A stretch of 54,812 nucleotides of DNA from Paulinella micropora (lineage: Eukaryota; Cercozoa; Imbricatea; Euglyphida): contig BJOX01000250.1 of NCBI GenBank assembly GCA_009731375.1, positions 539,734 to 594,545 of the forward strand, written 5' to 3'. Position 1 is the stretch's first letter, and each line of letters opens with the position of its first letter. Under the pieces are notes generated by a model, which saw only the letters and a program-made list of their open reading frames with translations, was not told where the DNA came from and ran no database searches. The position numbers and the translations under genes were made by a program. This document shows, piece by piece, positions 31,601 to 43,231 of the stretch.

Positions 31601-32595
31601 ATGTACCTGGTAGGCAATCTGCTCGGCAATCTGCTCAGCAACCTCAGCTTTGCTGTCCACGCGTACGTCAGCCTCTTCCTTTTCGTTGACAGACGCCGAC
31701 CTTGCATCTTGCGAAGACTCTTGCTCCTCCATGGCCACAGACACTTTCCCGTCGCCATGTGAAACGTCCTCGGCATCGGAGTCCACGTTCATGGCAGCCT
31801 TTGCAGTAGCGATTGCAGCGTTGGCTGCCGCAGCAGCCCTGCGTTGGGTTGACCTTGGCAGCATTGTTGTCTGAACAAAGACCACAACACGACTGAGTGC
31901 AGCTGTTCCAGACAGAGTGGAAGGTACCAAGTGGGTGTGCTGACGGGATCTCTCGAGTCCTCTCGAGTTCTCTTGAACCCAAATTGTGATGAGGAATTCT
32001 GCAACCACCAACCCCCAAAAAAGTTCCAAATTTGAAAACCACATGCATTCCCAGTCCGAGAAAAAAAAAAAAAAGTCACTGTCCTTGCAAACAACTCCCA
32101 GTCATTTCAAATAAATTCAAATACACTCCCACGTTTTTGTTTCAAAAACACTCCCGCTTATTTCTGAAACCATCCCAAAACAATCACTCGAAAAAAATCC
32201 TCCCGTTGAAAAACCTTCCGCGGCCGGAACTACATGCTTTTTACCTGGTTTCACGGACACATAACAGGCCGGACATATTCTATTGGCACTTAAGGACGGC
32301 CGGAACGGAGCATCCGTTGACGCTTTTCTGAACCAAAAAGACGCTCAAAAACACGATACCAAATCTTCCGCCATTCTTCGATCCCTTGGTTTGCAGGTTG
32401 TAGTGCTTCCCCTCAGCTTGCACAATCACCAATCCCACGCCCGCGTCTTTGCCTATCCACTCATGTAATTTTTTTTGGTTTATTTTAGCAGGCTGGCATA
32501 TGAAGAAGAGACGGCAAGAGAGAATCCAACAACAGGCAAGATTTTCCCAAATGAAGCTTCAGGTCCCTTTGTTCTGACATCTTGTCATCCTTTTA

Positions 32596-35321
32596 TTGTT
32601 GTATATTGCACAGGTAGCACAGAGCTTGGGCTTTGGTGTTTCTGCTCATCCGGTTTCAGCTCCTTTGGATACTTCGACCGCCTCCAACTTGGTGGACGAC
32701 ATGGACACGTCAACGGACACTGCAGTGACCTTTTCTGACTCTCCGCCTCGCCTCTCCGACCTACAAGCACGGCGCCAGCTTGGTTCAGACTGTCTAGCCC
32801 TTACTTCCGTAAACACAAGCGAGAAAGACGGCTTGTGCGTCGTTTTCGATGTTCGAGACAGGGCTAGATTGAGACAGTCACCTCCGTTAGATGAACACGC
32901 TGTCAGTGCCCATCAAGTGATGGAACTTTTAGGGTTAGAAGCAGGCAGGTTTTACAACGAGGACAGTTACTTGGTGGAGCTCGCGAAGTTTGGTTTTGCT
33001 GCAATAGTGCGCATGAGGCAAGACACAAAAGACTTATGCCAACTTACACCTTCCTCTGTTCCACCTCACGTCACTGCCATGCTTGGCGAAGTTCAGGAGC
33101 TATTTGAGCTCACCTCGCGGTCAGCAGCCTTGCTCAGCATACCAAATCTGCAGTCACTGCGCGCTTTTGAGGGTTCGTTCTTTGACAACACTCGATTTTC
33201 GAAAGATCCTACCCCTGAGCTACTTGGTATGGATACATCTGGGATGGCATACTACATGGCAGAGAAGCACCCGAGTGGTGACAGGCGTATTAAAAAATGG
33301 AACTCTGTATCTGGTTTATATTTCCATGAGCAAAGTTTACGATGATTACGTGTCGCGATATTTTGATTTGTACTTCCCGACATTGCTCGCCTGCTTGCCA
33401 GCGGGGAAACAATCCGGTTTGTGCCCAAGTTCAAGCGGAGAAGGGGGCAGGAGCAGCTTCGCCCTGCGTTTCAGTCGGGTGATGGCGAGGTGTGGGAGTG
33501 TTAAAAATGCGATCCACCTACTTACCATGTCGTGCACACCGAGCACAAAGGGAAGAAGCACAAATGTCGAAGTCGAGTTGGCGTGGCACAACCACACAAA
33601 ATGATAGCTGACGCCGGTGTAACTATTTCCACTTCCTTGAGCGACCAGCCGAAAAGGCTGCAACGGAATTCAGAGGTGCTGAGAGATTACCGACAACAGA
33701 GGGCCAGTTACATCTCAGTGTGTATATACTTTTTCGTCTTGTCAATGGTCGCGGGTCCTTGCCGCCCAACCGAAACAATTGCAGTTGTGTCCCGTTGTTT
33801 TGCGCCTGCACTCACCGGTACATTTCGTTTTTTTTGCTCTTGATTTTGTTTCCAACTCGCAGCCGGGGGCCGCGTTTTTTTTGCTGTCTGTTTGTGTTAT
33901 GCTCACATAGAGCATATCACAGACAGACAGCACCTGTATATGTACCTGTATATGTCACGTAAAGATCACACAAAGATTAAGTACAAATTGGATTTTAGGA
34001 CTCCTGTGTACCATCCGCTCAAGCAGCGGAGACTCAGAGTTGCCGAGTTACGACTTTGGTGGTACAAGACAATATCCTCCTTTTTCGAACGTCCCTTTGT
34101 GGTTGCAGAGTGGAAGCTACTTGTTACTACTCCTGGTCGATCTGACTGGACACGAGTCACTGCTCAGGTATATCGAAGACCGCACCAACAAACTATGGGT
34201 AAATGTCAGTCTTGTGGAAAGCACAATAGCGAAGTCAAAAGGTTGGCCGCATTGCAAGAACGGGAGGAGAAGCTGAGACGAGAAAACAAGGCACTATCTG
34301 ACGAAGCGGAAAAGGAAATAAGTGACATTCGAACATCACTTGCGAAGTTTGAATTTCTGCGGGCAAAGAACAATAAACGTTTTTATGATGAAGACTTAAA
34401 ACTCTGCGCTCGTGACTTGTCTTTCCTTATCGTTGTTCTTGACTTCTCGAAAATGAGTGTGGGGGGAGGAAACACACAGGACGTGCATGATTGCATAGTA
34501 GTATTAATAAGAGGAGATGGTGAGGGCGGAGTAAAGAGAGAGTATGCACTTTTCCTCACAGCTCAGACAAGGTCACTAACAACGATTACTTTTTTTACAG
34601 AGAGTGGTCTGATAATGTTCTTGAGCGCAGTGTTAAGCGCATGAATCTGCCTGTGCCTGTAAGCAAATTAATATTATGGTCAGACGGAGGCAGAAAGCAT
34701 TTTAAGCAAAGGTACGCATTGGCTGAGTTTAGTTTAATCTTGCGCAAGCATCCCTGGCTTCAATCAGCGTAATGGAATTTTTGAGCGTCATACCATGGCA
34801 AATCACTTTGCGACTCCCACGCTGGGAAAATAGCGCAAGCTGTAGCATACGAAGGATTTAAATTTCATAATGATTTCATTTGGCAAAGGTCACGTGACCT
34901 TGCTGAGTTAATTAAGAGAAATCTTTCTAATTCTAATCCTCTTTTTTTGAGGGCGCCGATTAACAGGTCGCCAGAACTCAAGCACTCTGTAACGAAAGTT
35001 CCTGATTTTTACAAGCTTCATTGCTTTGAGGCCACCTCAACCCCAGGAACGTTGCAAGTTTCATTCTTTCGCGACGAGAACAAACAAAAGTTTGTTTTTC
35101 TTGATGAACGTTCCTCTTCACGACCAAAGGCTGCTTGGATGCCTTTGCCAGCAGCGATGGCATGTATATTACAACCTGCTGCGCTTCCACAGTGGACTAT
35201 TGAATCTGATAATCTACCATCACCAGCAGTTCCTGCTGCTACTCCTCGCTCACATGAGAGTAGCAGACGCGGGCGCGGAAGAGGCAGGCCGAGGCAGGAT
35301 CACACTCGACGCCGTCGTTAG
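32596..35321 (+). pseudogene. Transposase-like protein of the DNA transposon
   Basis: A plus-strand reading with introns or frame breaks. N-terminal part 32596-33345 is soluble, with no domain seen; then GEVWEC, TAA, KCDPPTYHVVHTEHKGKKHK (about 33472-33560) looks like a Cys/His zinc site with a stop inside. Central coiled coil: AALQEREEKLRRENKALSDE (about 34240-34300). Core: VVLDFSKMSVGGG (Asp codon 34441-34443), LILWSDGGRKHFKQRYALAE (Asp codon 34683-34685) and, after frame breaks, YHGKSLCDSHAGKIAQAV (about 34788-34841). Asp ... SDGG-KHF ... YHG-CD is a DDE-transposase-like layout that I associate with protist and fungal transposons but cannot name. The C-terminus is Ser/Arg/Gly-rich, ending at TAG 35319-35321. 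In-frame stops near 34770-34780 suggest decay or an unmodelled intron. Confidence 0.6.
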
Positions 35322-35424
35322 TCATTAAAAAAATTTCACTCACTGAAACCGTTATGAGATTTAAATTTTTAAATTTGAAAGTTTGAATATTAAAGTTTTA
35401 ATATATTATTAATATTATTTAAAA

Positions 35425-35759
35425 ACAATAAACTGATGATTTTGTGTGAAAAAACACGTAAAAGTCATTTTCCTACACTTCGACTTAGAGCGCTGATGAT
35501 TTTTGCTCACAGTCACAAAATCCAACCGTTAACCGTTTCCCCTACTTGAAATTTCAAAAAAATTTCAAAAAATTTATATTTATCATCTACTACAATAAAC
35601 TGATGATTTTGTGTGAAAAAACCACGTAAAAATCATTTTCCTACACTTCGACTTAGCGCGGATGATTTTTGCTTACAGTCACAAAATCCAACCGTTAAAC
35701 GTTTCCCCTGTTTGAGGATTTGAATTTTTTCAAAAAAATTGTATATTTATCATCTACTA
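35425..35759. repeat. Tandem 167-bp repeat, right subterminal region of the transposon
   Basis: Two units starting ACAATAAACTGATGATTTTG at 35425 and 35592, about 90 percent alike by eye, each with CCTACACTTCGACTTAG and CACAAAATCCAACCGTTAA. AATAAA inside each unit could also end the transposase transcript. Confidence 0.85.
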
Positions 35760-35802
35760 TTCATGCAGTAATGATTTATGATGTTAGGACAAAGTTCCAA
35801 TA

Positions 35803-35855
35803 ACGTTGAAATTTCTGCAAAAAATTATGGAAGACATTTTGCACTTTATCCTGTC
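35803..35855 (-). repeat. Right terminal inverted repeat
   Basis: Ends TATCCTGTC at 35855, followed by AC (35856-35857), the second target duplication copy. Confidence 0.75.
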
Positions 35856-35857
35856 AC

Positions 35858-36447
35858 TTATCGGCGACATGCCCTTTTTCGAAACAGTTGTAACATTCGG
35901 GACCCTTGCTCTTTTCGCTCTTCTTAATCTTCTCAGTCCCGAAGGGATGTCCGCCGGCTTGGAGGTGGTCTTCTTGGCTTTGGCCGGGTCGTGTTCAAAC
36001 TTGCACTTGTCTGCCCATCTACACTGCCCCTGTTTATCCCAAACGAAACACACACCCCTCACCTTTCCCCCAACATGGAGGTAACGGCACGAGGCCCCGC
36101 GTGTGCACTTGCCCTCTTTGCTGAAGATCCAGCACTCATCTTTGGACTTCCCTTTAATTTTCCGGTTTTCCGGACAGCCAAACCCTTCTCAGTTGAACTA
36201 GTCACTTTGGCCCGGTCAAACTTCTTGTCCAATTCTAGGGCACGTTCCTGCACAAACTTCCACCATGTGGCGAAATCCCATTTGAACTGCTTCCGGTTTA
36301 GTTCGGCCATCTCCACCCATACTTGCCATGCTTTCTTTACTCTAGAGTCAGACTGTTTTGGATCCACTGAAGCGTCCTTCAATATCTGTTGAAGCTGGTT
36401 ATCGGTTGGGGCTTGGCCGTAGTCTGCTAACCAGTCTCTCCTAGCGT
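35858..36447 (-). pseudogene. Copia 2 gag, CCCH finger and first zinc knuckle
   Basis: From the right: AWQVWVEMAELNRKQFKWDF and WWKFVQERALELDKKFDRAK, a stop, then CFVWDKQGQCRWADKCKFEH (36050-35991), an exact C-x8-C-x5-C-x3-H finger of the RNA-binding CCCH class. One frame change follows, then CYNCFEKGHVADK (35895-35857), the first 13 residues of a CX2CX4HX4C knuckle whose last Cys codon is cut by the transposon. Confidence 0.75.
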
Positions 36448-37374
36448 TCAGGTCAACGCACTGTCCGACGTACTGCTGCTTGCTAGTAAAAGGAAGTCGT
36501 TCAGCTCCTTCACCTTATCCTGGATGTCGGCTGAGTCGGCTTTCTTATACCGGGCTTGCAACCTATCCCATAGAGCTTTTGGGTTTTGACCAAAGGTCAG
36601 ACTTTCCGGATTGGCTAAGTCACGCAAGAGGCTCTTGGCCTCACCACCAAGCATATCATAAATGATATTGAACACTCTTTCCCTTTGCTTGCTCATCTCT
36701 GCAAGTATGCTAGCGTCATAGGCCATCACCTGTCGTGTCAGTGCGCGAGCATGATCAGCACCCCCTAATGGGGTTTTGACCTTAGAGGTGTCCGTCTGTC
36801 CTCGGGAGGCCCCACTCTTGCCGTCGCCCTCTAAGTCTGAGCCCCCAGCTGACAGCCTAGGTTTGTCAGTGCTAGCGTACCCACTAGAGTAGAGGTCGGG
36901 AGTGTCACAGTTTTCATATCCTTCTTCCTTTCCTTCTTCAAGCTCAGTGGCTTCCTCCTCCTTCGGACTGCCGAACACCGGTTTATAAAGCTTGATTGGG
37001 GTTTTCCTTCCTTCATCTACCCCTGACGCCTCATCTAAGTTTTTAGACGGTTTTGTGTGGGGCATCGGCCACACACGTGTAGGGCCCTTTGTTTTGTCCT
37101 CAAAGTATTCCATGACCAAGTCATCGTCTAAGTCTGCCCAACTATTAAGATCGGCCACTTCTTCCCAAGCTAGAATAAAGGCAGGCACTTCCCTACCCTT
37201 TAGCTGTATTCCTAGTACATTCTCCCTGTGAACGTATTGCTTATGGGTGGCTGTACTTTGCAATACTTCCTTAGGAGCTTTAGCATGGCAGCTTTGGACT
37301 ACTTGTCTATGAAGCAAAACCCATGCTTCTTTACCAGTGAATGTGATCTTGTTGTCTGTCTTGCTAGTAGCCAT
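36448..37374 (-). CDS. Copia 2 gag, N-terminal part
   Basis: 308 codons from ATG 37374: MATSKTDNKITFTGKEAWVL, YVHRENVLGIQLKGREVPAF, an acidic/Ser/Gly-rich insert (about 36800-37000), then VMAYDASILAEMSKQRERVF and ALWDRLQARYKKADSADIQD. The last segments have the helix pattern of the Ty1/copia gag (UBN2/retrotran_gag-like) region, in which the ALWDRLQ motif is common. Gag forms the virus-like particle. The frame ends at a stop where the sequence continues in another frame, so the copy is broken. Confidence 0.7.
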   Translation of the reverse strand: MATSKTDNKITFTGKEAWVLLHRQVVQSCHAKAPKEVLQSTATHKQYVHRENVLGIQLKGREVPAFILAWEEVADLNSWADLDDDLVMEYFEDKTKGPTRVWPMPHTKPSKNLDEASGVDEGRKTPIKLYKPVFGSPKEEEATELEEGKEEGYENCDTPDLYSSGYASTDKPRLSAGGSDLEGDGKSGASRGQTDTSKVKTPLGGADHARALTRQVMAYDASILAEMSKQRERVFNIIYDMLGGEAKSLLRDLANPESLTFGQNPKALWDRLQARYKKADSADIQDKVKELNDFLLLASSSTSDSALT

Positions 37375-38330
37375 TTCTAACTACCGTCGATCTTGCCCAG
37401 ACACGCACCCACCTCGCACACTCTCTCACACAGCACACAGCTATGCTCTCTACTTGTAAAATAGAGATAGAGTCACACCTTGCTCACTCTGTTCTGATGG
37501 TACAGACACAGGCAAGCAACCACACACACGCCCACACAGAGAGGACACTTCAAAGGACACCAGCAGGCTCACACACTCTACACAGTATAGTGCTTTAAGC
37601 TGCCACACTCCCTTTATGCTCTCTCTCTTCACCTACGTGTGCTATCACTGACTATTTCACTCAGACTCCACAGAGACTACCTCAGCTACCACTTACGACA
37701 GCCTTCCGTCCACTAAGAGCTCTATTTGCAAAGTCAGTTTGCCAACCGAGGTTTGTAGTTGTTTTTGTACACCTACCTAAACAGTCCCTTTACACTTCAC
37801 ACCACTTGCCCAAGGCTCGCCTTTCAGTGTGCACAGTCTCACCACGTACTCCTTTGTAAATTGAGCACAACAAACTGATGTGTCCGTGTGTCCTTCTAAG
37901 CAAGGAAAACAAACACGTTCAACACACTCACGGTACGGCTTTTATGCCTCTGACCACAACAAACTGGTATGTCAGTGTGTCCTTCTAAGCAAGGATACAA
38001 ACACGTTCAACACACCCGCGATACTAGTAACAAGAACAAAAACCTTCAGAGGCACACCCCACTCACACAACCTGAACGGTACTGTGCAACCCCTGTCTGT
38101 CTTGTCCTTCTGGTCCCCTACCTTGCCCTCCTGCCGCACACACGCAGACCAGAGCGTAGGGAGTGTCTCAGTACAGTGATCAGCTGTAACTTGAGCACAG
38201 CAACTCAAAAATGCGCACTTTCCTCGGACAGGGGTTACTTAAGGTAGACACCACACCCCTCAGTTGAACGAAGGTCTTCGTCTGTGACAACTGGTTCGTC
38301 TGTGATCAGTTGACACAGAAACGCTTCAAA
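37375..38330 (-). other. Copia 2 leader, including an 89-bp-period tandem duplication
   Basis: No substantial gene. Units starting CACAACAAACTG at 37866 and 37955 share CCTTCTAAGCAAGGA and CAAACACGTTCAACACAC. It lies between the primer site and gag, where a packaging or leader function is usual for LTR elements (inference). Confidence 0.55.
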
Positions 38331-38341
38331 GCTCATAACCC
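38331..38341 (-). promoter_or_regulatory. Copia 2 primer binding site (half-tRNA-Met type)
   Basis: GCTCATAACCC on the plus strand, matching 23051-23060 of copia 1. It places the 5' LTR of copia 2 to the right, from about 38345; I cannot define its outer end. Confidence 0.6.
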
Positions 38342-38344
38342 AAT

Positions 38345-39303
38345 GAACAAAAACCTCCGCACTCACTTCCCGTCTTAAACCGGCACTCGGGGCGTCCCCT
38401 TCCTACCGGCTTGCGACTTCCTACCGGCTTGCGACTTCCAAACTCGAAGAATTTCAAGAACAATACTAAACAATTCCCGCCGCCAGTCCAACTTCCGACG
38501 TCACAAAAGATGTATTAATACCTTCCAGAATTGACCCATGTAACGTACTGATATGGGTAAAAAGGGTAATGGTAAAAAGTTGCGGGTGCCACCAGTACCA
38601 GGATAAGTACTACAATTGACTGTACTAACAACTAACTTGATAATATTACTAAAAGTAACAACTACTACCACTGATAATTGATAATAATAATGGAGATAAC
38701 TGATGAGAAAGAGTCTAATTAATGTCTAATGAATTGAAGTGAATCAAAATCTTAGGTGACGTAGTGTAAATCATGTGTTGGCGAATTGCACACTGTGACT
38801 TGAAATCAGGACGGTTTGTTTAATTCATCAATACGAGTACGGCGACGACCGTCACTCAGGTTCGTATTTGCATTCTATCCCAAGGTCGGTCGGCGGTGGC
38901 GTAAGTCCGACTCCTCGCGCGCATAGACTCCCGGAGGTGAGCGCGCTCGGGGGCGAGAAGGGATTATGCCGGCACACCCGGTGGGTGAGAAGGGATTATG
39001 CCGGCACACCCGGTATATAACTTGATGGCAATACTTACCGTTCCGGTCTGTCGGTTATCCTTGGTCTGAAGGCGTCGGAGTCCCTACTTTAAATATTCCA
39101 CGGTCTCCATATCGTTAGTACAGTTATCTGTTATTAAATATCGTACTACCGTAACAGTATGTGTTCAATGTTTGTTACTTTTCAATTCCCTGCTATCGAC
39201 TTATGTAGCACAGCAAATTCACATACTAAGTAACTTTGAAGTATCATGACGGTTTTATATTAAATATCAGTACAAAATCAACAATTTTCACATCACAATG
39301 CGT

Positions 39304-39353
<50 letters not shown>

Positions 39354-40189
39354 CCACNNNNNNNNNNTTGTTGTTGTCCACAACTGTAATTTAATCCATG
39401 TTTTCTTTAATGTAGTATAAGGTAAGCAAACAAGTTAAATAAACCAAAACTTTTCTTTATTTTGACTATAAAAATTTGGATCCACTTGAGTGGATCTAGT
39501 GGACCGTCACGTTAAGGGTTAAGATTTTTTCATATAATCATCCTTCATTGAATTACTCTGCTAAGCTTATCATCTTTTGAACGACTCTGGAATGATCCCA
39601 CCGAGAGCACGTTTTCGTAAAGCTGCATGTGTCACATTGGTCAAAGACTAGGTCCGCTGAATTCTGAAGGGCCTTGCAAGCTCTATTTTTTTGTGTGATG
39701 CACAGGGATAACAATATGAACAGGGATAACAATATGAAGTGGGTATTTATTTGCACAGGGATAACAATATGAACAGTTTTACACGTGCATCGATGACTAT
39801 AGACAATTTTTTGTGTGATGCCACATTCACCGTGTACCTTAAGTTCACAATGACAATGTGCAAGAAATGTCGATAACAATTCCATATAAACAGGATTCAA
39901 TTAATTAGGGCGACCACAATTCAATTTGCATATGCCACGCAAAAGCAGGTCACAAAGACAAGAAGGACATTGTTATGGAAATTTGTGTTCGCCACGCATA
40001 ACGCAGACTACAAATAATTTGTAGCCGCCACACAAGCAAACAGTTGAAACATGAATCTAAGTCATCCGTAAACAACGGGTGAAACACAAAAGTACATAAA
40101 TAAGAATATTAATATAATCCTAAAAAGTAGCAGAAATTTTGTAAAACGTATGATCATCAAGTCATTTTAGTCGTTGATGGGATGGTGCT
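38345..40189. other. AT-rich region, probably including the copia 2 5' LTR; no gene seen
   Basis: Contains a 16-bp tandem repeat (CTTCCTACCGGCTTGCGA, about 38400-38438), a 32-bp tandem repeat next to GGTATATAAC (38955-39014), a poly-T run with a 10-base gap (39309-39367), and three copies of CAGGGATAACAATATGAA (about 39702-39775). The longest frame, 115 codons on the minus strand (39553-39900), runs across those repeats, and I do not regard it as a gene. Confidence 0.45.
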
Positions 40190-40195
40190 GGCGGT

Positions 40196-40446
<251 letters not shown>

Positions 40447-40833
40447 GGACACCGTGATAGCCCAGTGGTCAAGTTCTACCATCTAGGCCCTGTCGCCAGT
40501 TCGATTCCCGTCGGTGCCACCAGTATTTTCATTGAACATACCGATCCGTCTGGACCAGTGTTTTCATTGAACATACCGGTCCGTCTGGAAGTGTTGGAAC
40601 TGTCCTTGCGGGGGCGTCATTAGAGCCTATCGTCAATTCTTCGTACTCCCCTCACGGGTGAGACGATNNNNNNNNNNNNNNNNNNNNNNNNNNNNNNNNN
40701 NNNNNNNNNNNNNNNNNNNNNNNNNNNNNNNNNNGTGTCATTAGAGCCTATCGTAAATTCTTCGTACTCCCCTCACGGGTGAGACGATGGAGGCGCATGT
40801 GCAGAAATGCATCAGCCATTGACAGAGAAGCAC

Positions 40834-40881
<48 letters not shown>

Positions 40882-41383
40882 NNNNNNNNNNAATCTGCCT
40901 TGGAGTGTTGACTGTGACATATTTGAGGGAAATCCCCCGATGAAAAAACCGTCACACTTGCTAAGCAGAGTTCCAGCCCAATTGCCTCAAGGCGTTAAAC
41001 TGTGACGCCAACTCATAACCCTTTGGTGGTAGATGCTGGGGAGGAGGGTCGTTGCGCGTAAAAGATCTTAAACTCCGCATATGCTGGTTGATAGCCCAGG
41101 ACCCAGCAGACACCAGATTGTTATGGGTGGGGTTTCGAGGCAGCTCTAGCAACCGCGCTTGGTGTATGCACTTGCACATTCGGTGACGTCTTGCAAGAGG
41201 TTGCTGGGACTGCGGAATAACCTCTGCTTAGTGCAGTCTTGCCCTCAGGAGCTCCATCGGTGGCCCCGATCATCAAGCGAGAGACTGACACGGGGGGGTC
41301 GAGGACCTCGAACAAGGGTATTGGAGGCTTATGTCCGTTGAGGATATGCCATTAGCTGCATCAGTACGACTCAGATATAGTAT
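40447..41383 (+). mobile_element. tRNA-derived SINE-like repeat, copy 2
   Basis: Head 40447-40523 differs from 4057-4133 by one visible base (CATCTAGGCC against CATCTGGGCC). The 36-bp segment after the head is present twice in tandem (about 40521-40590). The end of the body is present on both sides of the gap 40669-40734. After (ATT)n and a second gap (40882-40891) the second unique block runs to AGATATAG at about 41383, with about 90 extra bases at its start that copy 1 lacks. Flanked by (ATT)n on both sides, as in copy 1. Confidence 0.75.
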
Positions 41384-41456
41384 TATTATTATTATTATTA
41401 TTAGTAGAGTAGTAGTAGTAGCAGTTGTAGTAGCAGTAGTAGTAGTAGTCTCTGGT

Positions 41457-41888
41457 TCATGCGTGGCATGCTCTTCTCCACCGTGCGGCGCCGGCCACAA
41501 CTTCCCAGAGACGGTACGTATGCAGGTTTGCCCCAGGTCTTGAGGGAGTGACATCTGTGTGTCTTTCGACGAGTTTGAAGACCGCTGCTTCAATGTTGTC
41601 GTCGTTCTCTTCTTCAGCATCACGCGAGCTTTCGATGTCGACCAGCGCGACTCGTGCGAGGTTTTGCTCCAGTAGTCGGTCTATGTCATCAGACGTACAC
41701 TGGCAGGGAGGCTCGAGCACCTTCCGCGAAAGCCTCCTGTATTTGAGGCGCACGGCTGGGCAAAAGACATCACGATGCTGCGATATGTTGACGTCGGGGT
41801 CGGCTTCTTGTTGACTGTCGATGCAGATTGTTGCAATAGTCACGCCCGTCTCCGCTTGGGGTTTCTTCGCAGAGGCCAACTTGGACAT
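41457..41888 (-). CDS. Hypothetical acidic protein or exon
   Basis: Minus-strand frame of 143 codons from ATG 41888, 5 bases inside a good acceptor (TTTGTCAG|CTTTA). Segments: SKLASAKKPQAETGVTIATI, YRRLSRKVLEPPCQCTSDDI, LLEQNLARVALVDIESSRDA, AVFKLVERHTDVTPS. Non-repetitive and protein-like, so probably a real exon; an internal donor is not obvious. No family recognised. It lies right beside the SINE copy. Confidence 0.45.
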   Translation of the reverse strand: MSKLASAKKPQAETGVTIATICIDSQQEADPDVNISQHRDVFCPAVRLKYRRLSRKVLEPPCQCTSDDIDRLLEQNLARVALVDIESSRDAEEENDDNIEAAVFKLVERHTDVTPSRPGANLHTYRLWEVVAGAARWRRACHA

Positions 41889-42569
41889 TAAAGCTGACAA
41901 ACCATGAAGACAAACAAAGAATAACATTTGTTTAGACCACTACGGACGTAGGAACAGGAAAAGACTGTTCGGAAAGACACGAAGATGAGAAGACACAGCA
42001 ATACGAACCTTCAAACCACAACGCTCAACTTGTCAAGGTTAAAAACAGTTATCTTAGCTCTTCAAAGCAGGGGTACAAAGATAAAAATATGGCTGTTCTT
42101 CTACCAGCCACTTTATTATTATTATTATTATTATTATCATTATTATTATCACTATATTATAATTATTATTATTATTATTATTTTACAATAAACAAGGTTT
42201 AATGAGAAAAGAGACGAAAAAAATAAAAAGAGCTGAATTCAAATGAATTCTGGTTCCAAGGAACGACAGTACAAGCTCATAAGGAAATCTGGAACTTAAG
42301 GTTCGACAGAAAGCTTCTGGAAAGAGTAAAATGGACGAGAAAAGAAAGAGAAAAAAGATAGAAAAATGAGAAAAGAGATGATTAAAAAAAAAATTGTTTC
42401 CGAAGGCCATGCTTCTTTTTCACGGTTTCTGAATGAAAGCTCAGTTTGAACTTTCAGTTTCATGCCGCAATTCGTTTTGTTTTTTTCCCTCCCAACTGCT
42501 CTCGTTTCAGTTGTATTTCGGTTCGAATCTGAGGGATAAAACTCCCCTTAGTTTAACCCCGTAAACCTG

Positions 42570-42700
42570 CCAAGGAAGGAAGGAAGGGAGGGAGGGAGGG
42601 AGGGAGGGAGGGAAAAGGAGGGAGGGAGGGCCGGGGAGGGAGGGAGGGAAGGAAGGAAGGAAAGAAGGAAGGAAGGGGAAGGACGGAAGGAAGGAAGGTC
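42570..42700. repeat. (GGGA)n/(GGAA)n microsatellite
   Basis: Alternating GGAA and GGGA runs, purine-rich. Confidence 0.95.
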
Positions 42701-42801
42701 CTACTTTCAAAACTAGTGCCTGTCCCACTGGTCAAGCCTGAAAGGGGCGCATAGCAATCCAAGTAATCCATTCTTTTCTGCCTTTGTGATTGTGTTCGCA
42801 G

Positions 42802-43008
42802 TCTGTTTTTGATTATTGGGAAAGACGTACGGAAGTCGATTGCAAGAGGTCACCAAACAGCACGTGTTACATGGCACATGGGATGTTTATTATGAGCGCC
42901 CCAATGATTCGGCCGGGACTCCTCAATAACAATGTGGACTTTTGCCATTTTTTTATAGCGGAGGCCCGTGTTCAGCCAGGTATTTCAGGTGACCGGTTCG
43001 AATTTTAA
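42802..43008 (+). CDS. Possible exon, function unknown
   Basis: After a pyrimidine-rich tract and acceptor GTTCGCAG the plus frame is open for 68 codons (SVFDYWERRTEVDCKRSPNS ... MIRPGLLNNNVDFCHFFIAE). It is non-repetitive. The end is a stop after a poor donor, so this may be a terminal exon or a chance frame. Confidence 0.25.
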   Translation, partial: SVFDYWERRTEVDCKRSPNSTCYMAHGMFIMSAPMIRPGLLNNNVDFCHFFIAEARVQPGISGDRFEF

Positions 43009-43231
43009 GATTATCATTTGAGAAAAAGGGGAAGTGGTTAACGACAGCATTGCGCTATGACTGGGAGAGCGCACAATACCACAGCAGTAACTTTGCGAAA
43101 TTTTTATTACGCGTCTGTCGATAGGCGCCGGGCCGCTTTGGTCATATGCCAAGCTGGAAAAACTAGGCGAAATACAAAACCAGCCCAGAAAAAAAAACTG
43201 ACCGTTCCCTTCGTTCAACAAGACTTCATAA

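Noticed and set aside
39702-39775. Three CAGGGATAACAATATGAA copies as a homing-endonuclease site (resembles part of the I-SceI site)
   Set aside because: Only about nine bases match and no endonuclease gene or intron is nearby. Treated as a short tandem or dispersed repeat.
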